Shown piece after piece: positions 26,981 through 36,382 of a DNA stretch of 64,000 bases. The translations under genes and the position numbers were made by a program. This stretch comes from UBA3941 sp002385665 (lineage in GTDB: Bacteria > Bacillota > Clostridia > Caldicoprobacterales > UBA3941): contig JBMNFJ010000016.1 of the NCBI GenBank assembly GCA_050949255.1, positions 744,001 to 808,000 of the forward strand. The letters run 5' to 3'. The notes below the pieces were generated by a model. That model had not been told where the DNA came from, ran no database searches, and was given only the letters and a program-made list of their open reading frames with translations. How positions within the stretch are numbered: position 1 is the first letter of the stretch; every line of letters starts with the position of its first letter.

Positions 26981-27796
26981 ATGGGTATATTGAAAATTAA
27001 CTACCATATGCATTCACAATATTCTATTGATGGTGAAATGTCAATAGAGGAAGCATGCGAAAAAGCCATAGAGTTAGGGTTGAAGGAAATAGCATTTACA
27101 GACCATTTGGATATCGACTGGCCAGACCCTAACTACGAATTTGGAGCATTGGATATAGAAAAATACTTAATAGATATAGAAAAAAACAGAGAGCGTTATA
27201 AGGATTGCCTAAAAATAAAGACCGGTATTGAAGTTGGATTACAACCCCATGTATTAGAAGAGGTAGAGGATATAATAGTCACATACCCCTTCGATTTCGT
27301 TATCGCCTCGATTCACATTATCCAAAGGATGGACCCGTATCAAGGGGACTATTATAAAAATAGGACCAAAGAAGAATGCTACAGGCTATATTATGAGGAG
27401 ACCCTTGAGTTGGTGAAGGAATTTTCTAATTTTGATGTGTTGGGTCATATTGGATATATTAGGAGATATTCACCGTTTCCATACGAACAGGATGAAGATC
27501 TGATATGCTTATCCCTTATTGATGAAATCCTAAAGGTTTTAATCACTAAAGGAAAAGGAATCGAGGTTAATACCTCAGGATATAAGCATGCTTCAAAGAC
27601 ACCTATGCCCACGCCTAGGATCTTGGCTAGGTACAAGGATCTAGGGGGAACAATAATAACACTGGGATCCGATGCGCATACTATTGACGATGTGGGGTTT
27701 GGTTTAGATTTAGGCTGTAGTGTTATTAGAGAATCGGGTTTTAAGCACATTACATCCTATACAGAGCGAAAGCCAGAATTTATTTCAATTATATAG
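26981..27796 (+). CDS. PHP-domain histidinol-phosphatase family protein (HisK type)
   Basis: A metal-dependent phosphoesterase of the PHP superfamily, 271 residues. The metal ligands appear in order: HMHSQYS (about 9-15), FTDHLD (about 39), GIEVG (about 88), ASIHI (about 110), GHIGYIRRY (about 153) and the C-terminal LGSDAHT (about 231). HisK enzymes hydrolyse histidinol phosphate in histidine synthesis, but no his genes are near, so another sugar or amino-alcohol phosphate is possible. Start is uncertain: ATG 26981 directly touches GGAG, whereas TTG 26990 has ideal spacing. It is monocistronic with a good terminator. Confidence 0.88.
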   Translation: MGILKINYHMHSQYSIDGEMSIEEACEKAIELGLKEIAFTDHLDIDWPDPNYEFGALDIEKYLIDIEKNRERYKDCLKIKTGIEVGLQPHVLEEVEDIIVTYPFDFVIASIHIIQRMDPYQGDYYKNRTKEECYRLYYEETLELVKEFSNFDVLGHIGYIRRYSPFPYEQDEDLICLSLIDEILKVLITKGKGIEVNTSGYKHASKTPMPTPRILARYKDLGGTIITLGSDAHTIDDVGFGLDLGCSVIRESGFKHITSYTERKPEFISII

Positions 27797-27820
27797 TGCT
27801 TTATTAGTATGCTTTTTGCA

Positions 27821-27856
27821 TAAGAGCGATAGAATTGTCCTATCGCTCTTATATGC
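27821..27856 (+). terminator. Terminator of the PHP phosphatase gene
   Basis: TAAGAGCGATAG and CTATCGCTCTTA form a perfect 12-base stem with a seven-base loop, followed by TATAT. It may act in both directions with the convergent transferase gene. Confidence 0.8.
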
Positions 27857-27903
27857 ATTATTACGAATATTCCATGAACTATGCTTCCCCATAAAGCACT
27901 ATT

Positions 27904-29073
27904 TCAATAATCCTCATATATGTATGGGGTAGTTTTGGGAAATAGAATGTCGAGATCTTCGATTTTCTCCCTGTTAAAGGTTTTTATCAATCCGTGCTGC
28001 ATAGCTTGCCATGGTGTGTAGTAACCCCAAAGCAGTTGGGTCAATGTGGAAATAGGGATTTCAAAATCGGGCGGGTTAGATGTAGTCAAAACAGATAATC
28101 CGTCATTCTTATAAGCGAAACTAAATCTATTATTATTCCATTCAAGGAGAGGGTCCAGGACCTCTATAACTAAATCAATTTCTCTTGCTAGGGTTATATT
28201 ATCAAAGGCTTTTTGTACATCAACTATCCGTCCCATAACATAGGGCTTTTCCTCTTTATCGATACCAGACTCCGTCATATGAGGAATAGGTGGCTCACCT
28301 CTTCTATCTGACCAAACAATTCGGTTGATAGTAGGATCATAATTAACAGCAAAAAATAATAGCTCCTTATAACTCAAAATATCCGTGCTGTACAAGGCTC
28401 TGATGGAAAGCTCGCCTTTATCTTTCACAAGCAATATAGATCCTATTGTTTCATCGTTCCTTACATAGATATATCCATTTCCACCGTCTATTTTGATATC
28501 CCAGAGGATTCTCTCCCAGTCCTTTTGATCTCTTATAACATAGCCATTTAAACTTTTTACATAGGATGTATAACATGATGTCAGATGGCTTAAATCTCTA
28601 GGTAATTTAATGGGTAAAATTTTACCGCTTAGGTCTACATTGCCCAAGAGTTTGGAGAAGGAGTTCCTATCACCAGTATATTCGTTATAGCAATAACAGG
28701 TTTCCCAACCGTATTTTCTATAGAATCCGTAATTGAAGGGCAAAAGTATAGAGATCCACTGGCCTCTGTTCCTCATAGTTTCAAGGCTTCTTATGAGAAG
28801 CTCTGACACATATCCCTTCCCCCGGTCTTCCGGTTGTGTGGATACACCTACAATATATGACGTAGCCATTTTTTTATCCCTTAAAGCTATATCATAGGGC
28901 AAAATTTGTAAGGCCGAACATATCCTCTGATCTTTTGCTACAACTAGAGTGTTGAGAGGCTCATATCTAACATTAAAGAACCACTCTACGAAATCCGGAG
29001 AATCATCAAAGCAATAATTCCACAAATTTCGTATTTCAATTGTCTCTTGAGGCTTCGCCAATCTTAATTCCAT
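27904..29073 (-). CDS. GNAT family N-acetyltransferase, Eis-like with C-terminal SCP2 domain
   Basis: A 389-residue protein. The N-terminal GNAT domain has the acetyl-CoA-binding motif VSTQPEDRGKGYVSELL (about 78-94); a second, degenerate GNAT-like part and a C-terminal sterol-carrier (SCP2)-like domain follow, as in the Eis family, which acetylates amino groups of lysines or aminoglycosides. ATG 29073 follows AGGA with eight bases; an ATG at 29082 touches that site. It is the last gene of the cphB-cphA-DUF2156 cluster and follows its neighbour by ten bases. Its substrate is unknown; a role in cyanophycin metabolism is context inference only. Confidence 0.8.
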   Translation of the reverse strand: MELRLAKPQETIEIRNLWNYCFDDSPDFVEWFFNVRYEPLNTLVVAKDQRICSALQILPYDIALRDKKMATSYIVGVSTQPEDRGKGYVSELLIRSLETMRNRGQWISILLPFNYGFYRKYGWETCYCYNEYTGDRNSFSKLLGNVDLSGKILPIKLPRDLSHLTSCYTSYVKSLNGYVIRDQKDWERILWDIKIDGGNGYIYVRNDETIGSILLVKDKGELSIRALYSTDILSYKELLFFAVNYDPTINRIVWSDRRGEPPIPHMTESGIDKEEKPYVMGRIVDVQKAFDNITLAREIDLVIEVLDPLLEWNNNRFSFAYKNDGLSVLTTSNPPDFEIPISTLTQLLWGYYTPWQAMQHGLIKTFNREKIEDLDILFPKTTPYIYEDY

Positions 29074-29083
29074 ATCTAACATC

Positions 29084-29983
29084 CTACAACAAATGACCAG
29101 TATATTTTTTTATCATTTTTATTGGATGATAGGACATTTTTGCCTTTCTCAGGCCATGAATTCCCATATCTTCCTCACGATTTATATATTTAAGGTGACT
29201 CCAACTATTTTTTGCAAACTGTTGATTGATCATTGCATAGCATCCTTCATATTCTATGTTGGCTTTTTCTATATGTATTACAGCCATATTAGGGTTTAAT
29301 ACCTCACCTAAAGAAAAAGCCTGAATCCTGTCATTGATTCTTAGGGCCCCACCCTGTAAGCCTAAGGCTTCCATATTTCTAAGGGCTTCTACTATGGCTA
29401 CCTTTTCCTCTTCTATCCCATTATCCTTTGGCCTGCCTGCTGCCCATTCTATTTCAGCTATCAGGCATTCCTCTATATTATCGTTAGTGATAGGTTCATA
29501 TTCATATGTGTAACGATTTAAAAATTTATTTATATGATTGCGCTTTTTTTGGTATTTCCTACCGCGAAGATTTATTAGGTCTTCACTTAGATAAACATAA
29601 TCGTCCATATCCCGGTCATGTTTATATTTAAATTTACCGGGTAGGCTTTTTTCCATAACTTCTTTAATGGGTTCAGTAATGGATTTGATAATAACTGGAT
29701 AACCCTTATATTTAAAATACTCCACTAGGGCCATTAGAGCATTGTCAAAGCCTGACTCCTGAGCCCCTAGAGGTGGAAAAATGATTGGAAATGTGTTACG
29801 ATATTGGCCTATTATACATAAATGGTTCTCATAAATTGAAAAATTCAACTTATAATGATGTCTCCATATAAAAAAATTCGTAAAGTTGAATTCCGAATTA
29901 TCATGTATCTTTTTACTTATATACTTATCGAATACCTCCTTGTCCCCTAAGTCAATCTCTTTAAAATCAGAATCACGAAGCAT
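29084..29983 (-). CDS. DUF2156 family protein (MprF-like aminoacyl transferase domain)
   Basis: A 299-residue soluble protein of the DUF2156 family, which covers the C-terminal catalytic domain of lysyl-phosphatidylglycerol synthase (MprF) and has a double GNAT-like fold. Typical are the N-terminal FNFTNFFIWRHHY, the RGRKYQKKRNHINKFLNRY segment (about 155-175) and INDRIQAFSLGE followed by EKANIEYEGCYAMINQQFA near the end. No membrane flippase domain is present, so the target may be soluble. ATG 29983 lies behind GGGAG. It follows cphA by 93 bases on the same strand. Confidence 0.82.
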   Translation of the reverse strand: MLRDSDFKEIDLGDKEVFDKYISKKIHDNSEFNFTNFFIWRHHYKLNFSIYENHLCIIGQYRNTFPIIFPPLGAQESGFDNALMALVEYFKYKGYPVIIKSITEPIKEVMEKSLPGKFKYKHDRDMDDYVYLSEDLINLRGRKYQKKRNHINKFLNRYTYEYEPITNDNIEECLIAEIEWAAGRPKDNGIEEEKVAIVEALRNMEALGLQGGALRINDRIQAFSLGEVLNPNMAVIHIEKANIEYEGCYAMINQQFAKNSWSHLKYINREEDMGIHGLRKAKMSYHPIKMIKKYTGHLL

Positions 29984-30076
29984 AATCTCCCAAACCTCCT
30001 CTGCCAAATAATTATATAACACCAAAGCCTAATTATGAAACATCTATTATTAGCTTTGGCGAAATATCTTATTACT

Positions 30077-32731
30077 TTACTTTTTTCCTCCATACCTCAA
30101 ACTGTTATAACCAAGTAAAGGTTTTCTATCATGCTTTCTGGTTGCCTTTTTTATTGTGTCTAAAATAGGTTCAAGTTTTTCATAAAATACTACAATCAGA
30201 TCACCGGCGTAAGCATTATTCATTGCCTTTTCCAAGGCACCAGTTTCAGATAGAATTATTTCTATCTGATCTTTACTCATTCCCTTTGATAAAGCCCCTT
30301 CTTCAAGAAGTCTTGCGACTTCCCCTGGACGGCGATTTCTCAAGTTCAAATCTTCCTTTATTATTATCTTATCAAAGATGTCTGCTGCTATGGCCCCAAC
30401 AGTTTTTATGTAGTCATTGTCCCTATCACCGGGCATTCCTATGATGCCGACCAACCTGGATGCACCCATTCTTTTTACCGCTTCACCTATAAGTCTATAC
30501 CCGGCAATATTATGTCCGTAATCTACTACTATCCTATAGTTTTTAATGTTGAAAACATTAAACCTACCGGGGTTCTGTATCTCATCCGAATAGAAAGAAG
30601 TCATAGCCTTTTCAATAATGGGTATGGGAACCATCATGGCATATGCAACAGATATTGCAGCAAGGCAATTCTCTACATTGTGAATGAGTTTACCACCATG
30701 GGTGGCAGGGACTTTGGATATATTAAGACTTTGTATATTACCGCTTCCTGTTGCAATAATTATATAGTCATTCTTTATGAATACGGCTTTACCACCAAGA
30801 GATAGATGCCTATGGATTATTAGATTATCTTCCTGTTTTGAAAAGTATATAATTTTACATCTAACTCTATCACTGGCTTGTAAAACCATTGGATCATCAG
30901 CATTTAAAACAGCGTATCCATAGGCTTTTATAGATTCCACGACTAAGGATTTCACATGAAGAAGGTCTTCCAAGGTATTGATACCATCAATACCTAGATG
31001 GTCCTCGCTAAGATTTGTAAGCACACCTACATCACTTAGGTCATAGGCCAGACCAGATCTTATAATACCACCCCTGGCAGTTTCTAATACTGCTACATCA
31101 ATGGTTTTATCCATGAGTACTGTTTTGGCACTCTGAGGACCTGTAGTATCTCCCTCTATGTAGCATTTATCGTTTATATATATACCTCCGGTAACAGCAG
31201 TGCCTACATTCATTCCAAAAACCCTGAAAATATGAGACACCATCCTTGCAGTTGTAGTCTTGCCATTGGTTCCGGTAATGGATATAATTGGGATGGAATG
31301 CTTTGAGCCAACAGGAAATAGCATATCGACTATAGATTCGGCTACATTTTGAGGTTTGCCCTTTGATGGGTAAAGGTGCATCCGGATACCGGGTGCCGCA
31401 TTTACTTCAATAATCGCACCTCCAGCTGTAGTAATTGGTTGCGAAATGTCTTGACAGGCAAAGTCTATCCCGGCTATATCAAGACCGATGACGGATGCGG
31501 CTCTAATGGCAATGTCACAGTTTTCAGGATGGATTCGATCCGTACAATCAATAGCCTCTCCACCTGTACTGAGATTTCCATTTTCTTTTAAATAAACGCT
31601 CTTTCCCTTAGGAGGTACAGAATCTACGGTAAAACCCTGTTTATGTAAAACTCGTTTACTGATATCGTCTATTATGATCTTAGTTAAAGGTTTTTCATGG
31701 GCATCGCCCCGTCTGATGTCTTTATTGGATATTTTGACCAAATCCGAAATAGTATGGATACCGTCGCCAATAACCCGTGCCGGAATCCTTCTGGCTACTG
31801 CTGCTACTCGGCCGTTAATAACGAGTACACGATAGTCTTTCCCTGGGATATATTTCTCTACCAAGACATTATTATCAAATTTACTCGCCAAATTAAAGGC
31901 CTCCGCTATATCAGCAGGATTTGTGATATTCAATGACACCCCTTTTCCTTGATTCCCTTTCTCTGGTTTAACTACTACCGGATAACCTATTTTTTCAGCT
32001 AAAATGAGAGCTTGCTGGAGGGTTCTGCAAACATCCCCTTCAGGAACTGGTATTCCACTATCCTTTAACAACATCTTGGTTATACTTTTGTCGCAGGATA
32101 TATCCACTGAGATACAACTGGTATCCTCGACAATAGTAGCCTTTATTCTTTTTTGGTATTTTCCGTATCCTAATTGTACTATACTTCCTGTACCAATTCG
32201 TATGACCGGTATTTGTCTTTTACGGGCAACGTCTACTATTGCTCCTGTACTAGGGCCAAGCTGATTCTGAGAAACTTTATCGTTTAAAATTCTCAGTGCA
32301 GCGTTCAAATCGAATGGTTTTCCGTTGCACAATGAATTTGCTATTTGCACCGCTACCTTACCTGCTTCTAATCCCCTGACTTCATCCATATATTCATAGA
32401 CGATTATATATGATGAAGTATCCCCTATTCTCCTGGTTCTTCCAAAGTAGACGCGCTCACCGAGAAGATTCAGCAACTCAATTGCTATATGCTCAATTAC
32501 ATGAGCTAAGTAGGTACCCCTATTCAATCTCTCTACAAATCCACCAGGGTAACCAAGGGAGCATTTATGCTCAGCTAAGCTGGGGATCATAGCAAGGAGA
32601 TTCGAATTGAAATTTACTATATCAACAGTTGGGAAATCATCCCACTGTTTTAAATCAAGGAACATCTTGATTACCTTTCTATGGCTGTAAATGTTTCTTC
32701 CCTTAAAAGCCTTTAGCTCTATAATCTCCAA
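30077..32731 (-). CDS. cphA: Cyanophycin synthetase
   Basis: CphA makes multi-L-arginyl-poly-L-aspartate, a nitrogen storage polymer, from Asp, Arg and ATP. The 884 residues have the three known parts: an N-terminal domain (about 1-160), an ATP-grasp domain (about 165-480) that extends the Asp backbone, with KPEKGNQGKGVS and EVNAAPGIRMH, and a Mur-ligase-like domain with P-loop SITGTNGKTTTARM (about 490) that attaches Arg. TTG 32731 lies eight bases after AGGAGG; no ATG fits. It starts eleven bases after cphB stops. Non-cyanobacterial CphA is known in several clostridia. Confidence 0.95.
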   Translation of the reverse strand: MEIIELKAFKGRNIYSHRKVIKMFLDLKQWDDFPTVDIVNFNSNLLAMIPSLAEHKCSLGYPGGFVERLNRGTYLAHVIEHIAIELLNLLGERVYFGRTRRIGDTSSYIIVYEYMDEVRGLEAGKVAVQIANSLCNGKPFDLNAALRILNDKVSQNQLGPSTGAIVDVARKRQIPVIRIGTGSIVQLGYGKYQKRIKATIVEDTSCISVDISCDKSITKMLLKDSGIPVPEGDVCRTLQQALILAEKIGYPVVVKPEKGNQGKGVSLNITNPADIAEAFNLASKFDNNVLVEKYIPGKDYRVLVINGRVAAVARRIPARVIGDGIHTISDLVKISNKDIRRGDAHEKPLTKIIIDDISKRVLHKQGFTVDSVPPKGKSVYLKENGNLSTGGEAIDCTDRIHPENCDIAIRAASVIGLDIAGIDFACQDISQPITTAGGAIIEVNAAPGIRMHLYPSKGKPQNVAESIVDMLFPVGSKHSIPIISITGTNGKTTTARMVSHIFRVFGMNVGTAVTGGIYINDKCYIEGDTTGPQSAKTVLMDKTIDVAVLETARGGIIRSGLAYDLSDVGVLTNLSEDHLGIDGINTLEDLLHVKSLVVESIKAYGYAVLNADDPMVLQASDRVRCKIIYFSKQEDNLIIHRHLSLGGKAVFIKNDYIIIATGSGNIQSLNISKVPATHGGKLIHNVENCLAAISVAYAMMVPIPIIEKAMTSFYSDEIQNPGRFNVFNIKNYRIVVDYGHNIAGYRLIGEAVKRMGASRLVGIIGMPGDRDNDYIKTVGAIAADIFDKIIIKEDLNLRNRRPGEVARLLEEGALSKGMSKDQIEIILSETGALEKAMNNAYAGDLIVVFYEKLEPILDTIKKATRKHDRKPLLGYNSLRYGGKK

Positions 32732-32742
32732 ATCATTTCCTC

Positions 32743-33546
32743 CTAAGTAATAGGTTTTCTATATCTAACATTATATTTATAACCAGCTGGTAACACGTGC
32801 ATTACTACATTTGTTATTGCAAGTATTTCATCAGGTTTTAACTCTGACACATTACTATAATCTGAATGGCTTCCGTCTATAACTGTAACGGCATGGGATC
32901 CTACAACCTCGAATACCGAATCATCACTAATAACAAGCCCGGTATCCTCATCTATTCCAATACCCAGCATATGAGGATTTTGGGCAATGGCGGTCAATAA
33001 TCGTCCTATTCTGCCCCTTTGTGCAAAATGTTGGTCTATGACCACATCCCTGAGCAAGCCTAACCCTGGTGCCATTTTTAAGGTGCACTTTTTTGGGGCA
33101 TCGTCATCATTACCTGAAGTGATCATGGTCTCACTCATAACTGATGCACCTGCACTGGTACCAGCAATTATGGCTCCATTTTCAAAAGCCCTATATAGGG
33201 CTTGTTGAGCTCTTGTACCTCCCATTATTGATGTGATACGAAGCTGATCCCCACCAGTCATATATATACATGAGGCTTGGCTAATTTCTCTACATTCGTT
33301 TATATTATTTGCGTCCTGCCTGGATTGAATATGAATAGCCTTTATATCTGTAGCCCCTAAATTTTTAAAGGTATTGATATATTCTTTGGCGGTCCTCTCG
33401 GGATATTCCGTTGCGGCAGTTAATATGATTATATTACCTTTCCTCATGTTAGCTAAATCTATTAGCTTATTCAAAATAATACAGTCGTTTTTCTTATCCT
33501 CTGCTCCGCCTATAATCATCAGAGTTCCCTTAATAACCTCTTCCAT
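32743..33546 (-). CDS. cphB: Cyanophycinase
   Basis: CphB is an S51-family serine exopeptidase that releases beta-Asp-Arg dipeptides from cyanophycin. The 267 residues carry LMIIGGAEDKK at the N-terminus, MTGGDQLR and the nucleophile motif AGTSAGASVM (Ser about 131), then VIDQHFAQRGRIGRL and GIGIDEDTGL, typical for true cyanophycinases. ATG 33546 follows AGGAG at eight bases; a GTG at 33552 overlaps that site. It is the first gene of the cluster, so synthesis and breakdown are co-transcribed. No isoaspartyl dipeptidase to finish the job is encoded nearby. Confidence 0.95.
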   Translation of the reverse strand: MEEVIKGTLMIIGGAEDKKNDCIILNKLIDLANMRKGNIIILTAATEYPERTAKEYINTFKNLGATDIKAIHIQSRQDANNINECREISQASCIYMTGGDQLRITSIMGGTRAQQALYRAFENGAIIAGTSAGASVMSETMITSGNDDDAPKKCTLKMAPGLGLLRDVVIDQHFAQRGRIGRLLTAIAQNPHMLGIGIDEDTGLVISDDSVFEVVGSHAVTVIDGSHSDYSNVSELKPDEILAITNVVMHVLPAGYKYNVRYRKPIT

Positions 33547-33611
33547 ACTCACACTCCTATAGACGCAATGCTATTATTTTTTCATAAGTTGAATGATTTT
33601 ATTCCAATTTC

Positions 33612-33645
33612 TGCAATAAAAAAGCCATCATTTATATGATGGCTC
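33612..33645 (-). terminator. Terminator of the four-helix membrane protein gene
   Basis: On the - strand AGCCATCA, six bases, TGATGGCT, then TTTTTTATT. It isolates the cyanophycin cluster from the upstream gene. Confidence 0.85.
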
Positions 33646-33669
33646 TAGACTCAGCATTAAATTATAGGA

Positions 33670-34194
33670 TTATCTATCCACTTTTGACTTTTCTGCCCTT
33701 TTAGCATTCGATTGTTTTATAGTATTAAGGATTTTATTTCGTTTTCTAATCCCATCCAGGTAGCTCAGACCTGTAATAATTGGAAGTAAAATAATCGGGC
33801 CTATAGCCAGATACGGCATATGTTTTTCGTAGGTTACTAATATCTTGGAATAAGGCACTAGCCAGAATCTAAGAATGATTTCTGCATAATTAGGTTGAGT
33901 CTTAATTAGCATAGTCAATAAAAAGAGGATAAGAGCAGGTGTGGTTGCCACAAGTCCTATAAAAAAACCCTTTGGTTTCCAAAACGTGTCCCTTTTTAGT
34001 TCATTTTGGCTAGCGTTGCTAATATCTGCATAGATAATAAACCCAAAAATAAATATTTGTAATAGCCCAATAATCCATTGATATAGTTGGTTGTTCTCCC
34101 ACAGCCCTGTTAGAGGTACCAATAAAAAGAACTCTAAAATGGATATTATAGCATGGGTCCCTACAAGTTTTATCCCTAATTTAACAGTACCCAT
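33670..34194 (-). CDS. Predicted membrane protein with four helices, unknown function
   Basis: I do not recognise this 174-residue protein. It has four predicted membrane helices (about 10-30, 38-60, 83-105 and 126-146), a loop with KRDTFWKPKGFF between helices 2 and 3 and a strongly basic C-terminal tail (GIRKRNKILNTIKQSNAKRAEK). Such layouts are common in unnamed clostridial proteins. ATG 34194 lies nine bases after GGAGG; the ATG at 34203 touches that site. It is monocistronic between degU and the cyanophycin cluster, with its own terminator. Confidence 0.7.
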   Translation of the reverse strand: MGTVKLGIKLVGTHAIISILEFFLLVPLTGLWENNQLYQWIIGLLQIFIFGFIIYADISNASQNELKRDTFWKPKGFFIGLVATTPALILFLLTMLIKTQPNYAEIILRFWLVPYSKILVTYEKHMPYLAIGPIILLPIITGLSYLDGIRKRNKILNTIKQSNAKRAEKSKVDR

Positions 34195-34292
34195 TAAATT
34201 CATCCTCCCAAAGCAAATAATCCATTATATATTCTATAATAAAATGATGGCAAATACCAGGAAAATCATTGGTTTTTCTTTAGGATGATGAA

Positions 34293-34937
34293 CTATTGAT
34301 TTTTTAATACATAAACGGCGGCCTGTGTTCTATCGGAGACATCAATTTTCTTGAAGATATTAGAAACATGATTCTTAACAGTTTTATCACTAATAAACAG
34401 CTCTTCTGCTATTTCGCGGTTATTCTTTCCCTCGGCGATCAATAATAGGACCTCTATTTCCCTCTGGGTAAGGTTATTATGCTGTAGTTTTTTATTCACA
34501 TCTGGTTTATGAGCTTCATCGAATTCCTTGATGAAGCTAGTAGTTATATTAGGTTGAACATATGTCTGACCATTGTAGACATCACGTATTGCCTCAATAA
34601 GGTGGTCGGATTCAGCATCTTTCATAACATATCCAGAAGCCCCAGCTTTAACGGACTTTAGAAGGTATTCCCTATCTTCATGTATGGTTAAAACGATTAT
34701 TTGAGCAGAGCATCCCCTCTCCTTGAGCTCCCTTATAGCTTGTAAACCGTTTTTTATAGGCATATTTATATCCATAAGGATAATATCAGGGGCTGTAGCC
34801 AATCCCAACTCCACCGCCTCTTGTCCATCCTTTGCTTGTGCAATAACCTTGATGTCGTCCTCCAACTCTAAAATTTGCTGTAGACCTTTCCGCATTAAGG
34901 AATGGTCATCTGCTATCATCACCCTAATCATATTCAT
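34293..34937 (-). CDS. Response regulator, NarL/FixJ (DegU-like) family
   Basis: A DNA-binding response regulator of 214 residues, partner of the kinase encoded just upstream. The receiver domain shows IADDHSL, the phosphorylated Asp in ILMDINMP (about 56), a Thr in VLTIHE and Lys in GYVMKDA. The C-terminal LuxR-type helix-turn-helix is LTQREIEVLLLIAEGKNNREIAEELFISDKTVKNH. ATG 34937 lies seven bases after AAGGAG. It overlaps the kinase gene by 14 bases. DegU-like regulators control exoenzymes, motility and competence in Bacillus; the target set here is unknown. Confidence 0.93.
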   Translation of the reverse strand: MNMIRVMIADDHSLMRKGLQQILELEDDIKVIAQAKDGQEAVELGLATAPDIILMDINMPIKNGLQAIRELKERGCSAQIIVLTIHEDREYLLKSVKAGASGYVMKDAESDHLIEAIRDVYNGQTYVQPNITTSFIKEFDEAHKPDVNKKLQHNNLTQREIEVLLLIAEGKNNREIAEELFISDKTVKNHVSNIFKKIDVSDRTQAAVYVLKNQ

Positions 34938-36117
34938 ACACACGCTCCTTTCCTAATGCATTTAATGGGATTTCCAGTCTGAGAGTGGTACCTTTACCAG
35001 GTTGAGACTTAATATTCAACCTCCCTTTAAGCAGTTCAGCCCGCTGTTTCATTCCGTAGATACCAAATCCACCCAATTTACTATCCTTTAAATGTTTTAA
35101 CCTTTGATTTTCAGTATCAAAACCCACCCCGTTATCAATGACAGAGCCTATAAGAGTATCCTCCATTATTTTTAAATTGATAAATACCTGGGATGCGTTG
35201 GCATGCCTAATAACATTATTTAATGCTTCTTGGATTATTCTAAAAATAGCTACCTCTATCAAAGAATCTACGTGTATATGCTCGGGATAGGCATCCAAAA
35301 TGATATCTATGTCGGTTTCATTCATTAACCGGTTTGTATACTCTTTAAGAGTGGCTATGAGTCCAAGGTCATCTAATGACATGGGTCTGAGATCAAAAAT
35401 AATTCTACGTATTTCCTGGAGTGACCCCCGAACTAGTTTTCTAAGATCGCGAATTTCTTTTCGGGCTTGTTCCAAGTCTATCCCCAGCATTTTCTCAATT
35501 ATTTCGGTTTTTAAAGATAGATTGGTCAATGATTGGGCAGGCCCATCATGTATATCTCGTGCCACTCTCTGCCGCTCTTCTTCCTGAGCCATAATTATTC
35601 TTACCCCTAGTTCATCCTTTTTCTGTACTTCTAAAATGGTGTCATCTATATTGGTAAGGGCTATTTTTAAATAATTCATGGCAGATGCTACATGGCTTGT
35701 GATATACTCAGCTCTTTCCAGTGTCTGGCGCATCCTCCCTAATTGCTTTTCAACATCTGAACGCTGGGCTCTTAGCTGTTCCTCTTGCTTTCTATGTAAA
35801 ATAACCTGAACTTGTAGATCCTTTGTTACATCATATGCCTTGCGTATATCTTCTTCATTATAATTTTTGAAGTCCTTGCTTATTAACATAAGCTTATATC
35901 TGCTGGCTTTCTCCAGCTTCTCTAGTTTATCAACTTTTTCAATTGTTTTTCCAATTGTATCATTTAGTTCTGCTAAACGAGATTCCAGATCCTTACACTC
36001 ACGCCTCGAATCTTCGGCTATCTCAAAAATTTCCCTCTTTCCCTTTTCAATAGCGTCTATTGTTTTTTGAACAATTTGATCCATTTGAACCAATTTATTA
36101 GAGTTATATGAATCCAT
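34924..36117 (-). CDS. Sensor histidine kinase, DegS family (cytoplasmic)
   Basis: A 397-residue kinase without membrane helices. The first 165 residues are a long coiled coil of the DegS sensor type. The HisKA_3 dimerisation box carries the phosphorylated His in RVARDIHDGPAQSLTNL (about 187), and the GHKL ATPase part has EALNNVIRHANAS, IDNGVGFD and GGFGIYGMKQRAELL with GKGTTLRLEIP. ATG 36117 follows GGAGAG. A 50-codon frame ends ten bases upstream and may be the first gene of the operon. Confidence 0.93.
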   Translation of the reverse strand: MDSYNSNKLVQMDQIVQKTIDAIEKGKREIFEIAEDSRRECKDLESRLAELNDTIGKTIEKVDKLEKLEKASRYKLMLISKDFKNYNEEDIRKAYDVTKDLQVQVILHRKQEEQLRAQRSDVEKQLGRMRQTLERAEYITSHVASAMNYLKIALTNIDDTILEVQKKDELGVRIIMAQEEERQRVARDIHDGPAQSLTNLSLKTEIIEKMLGIDLEQARKEIRDLRKLVRGSLQEIRRIIFDLRPMSLDDLGLIATLKEYTNRLMNETDIDIILDAYPEHIHVDSLIEVAIFRIIQEALNNVIRHANASQVFINLKIMEDTLIGSVIDNGVGFDTENQRLKHLKDSKLGGFGIYGMKQRAELLKGRLNIKSQPGKGTTLRLEIPLNALGKERVYEYD

Positions 36118-36126
36118 CTTACTCTC

Positions 36127-36279
36127 CTATCTTAAACGCTTATTTAGTCGCCTAGACGTTATAAAAACGTTTAGCACAAGGTAAGAGCCAATAACAGAAA
36201 TTATTGCCACACTCAGTTCTATACGCAGCTTAAGGCATATCATAATAAACGAATCAAGGCTAACATAATTATTCGACAT
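36127..36279 (-). CDS. Small single-helix membrane protein upstream of degS (candidate)
   Basis: A frame of 50 codons ending ten bases before the degS start. The product has a polar N-terminus (MSNNYVSLD), a hydrophobic segment of about 22 residues (IELSVAIISVIGSYLVLNVF) and a basic tail (TSRRLNKRLR), the look of a small regulatory membrane peptide. The ribosome binding site is poor (GGA five bases before the ATG; a GAGG is 14 bases away). If real it could modulate the kinase or link it to the membrane. No homologue comes to mind. Confidence 0.4.
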   Translation of the reverse strand: MSNNYVSLDSFIMICLKLRIELSVAIISVIGSYLVLNVFITSRRLNKRLR

Positions 36280-36382
36280 GAACATCCAAATTTCCTCTTT
36301 ATGCGAAATGAAAATCAGGTGATATTATTTTAATGGTATAAATAGGGAAAATACAAAAAATAAGTAAACAGATATACGATAT

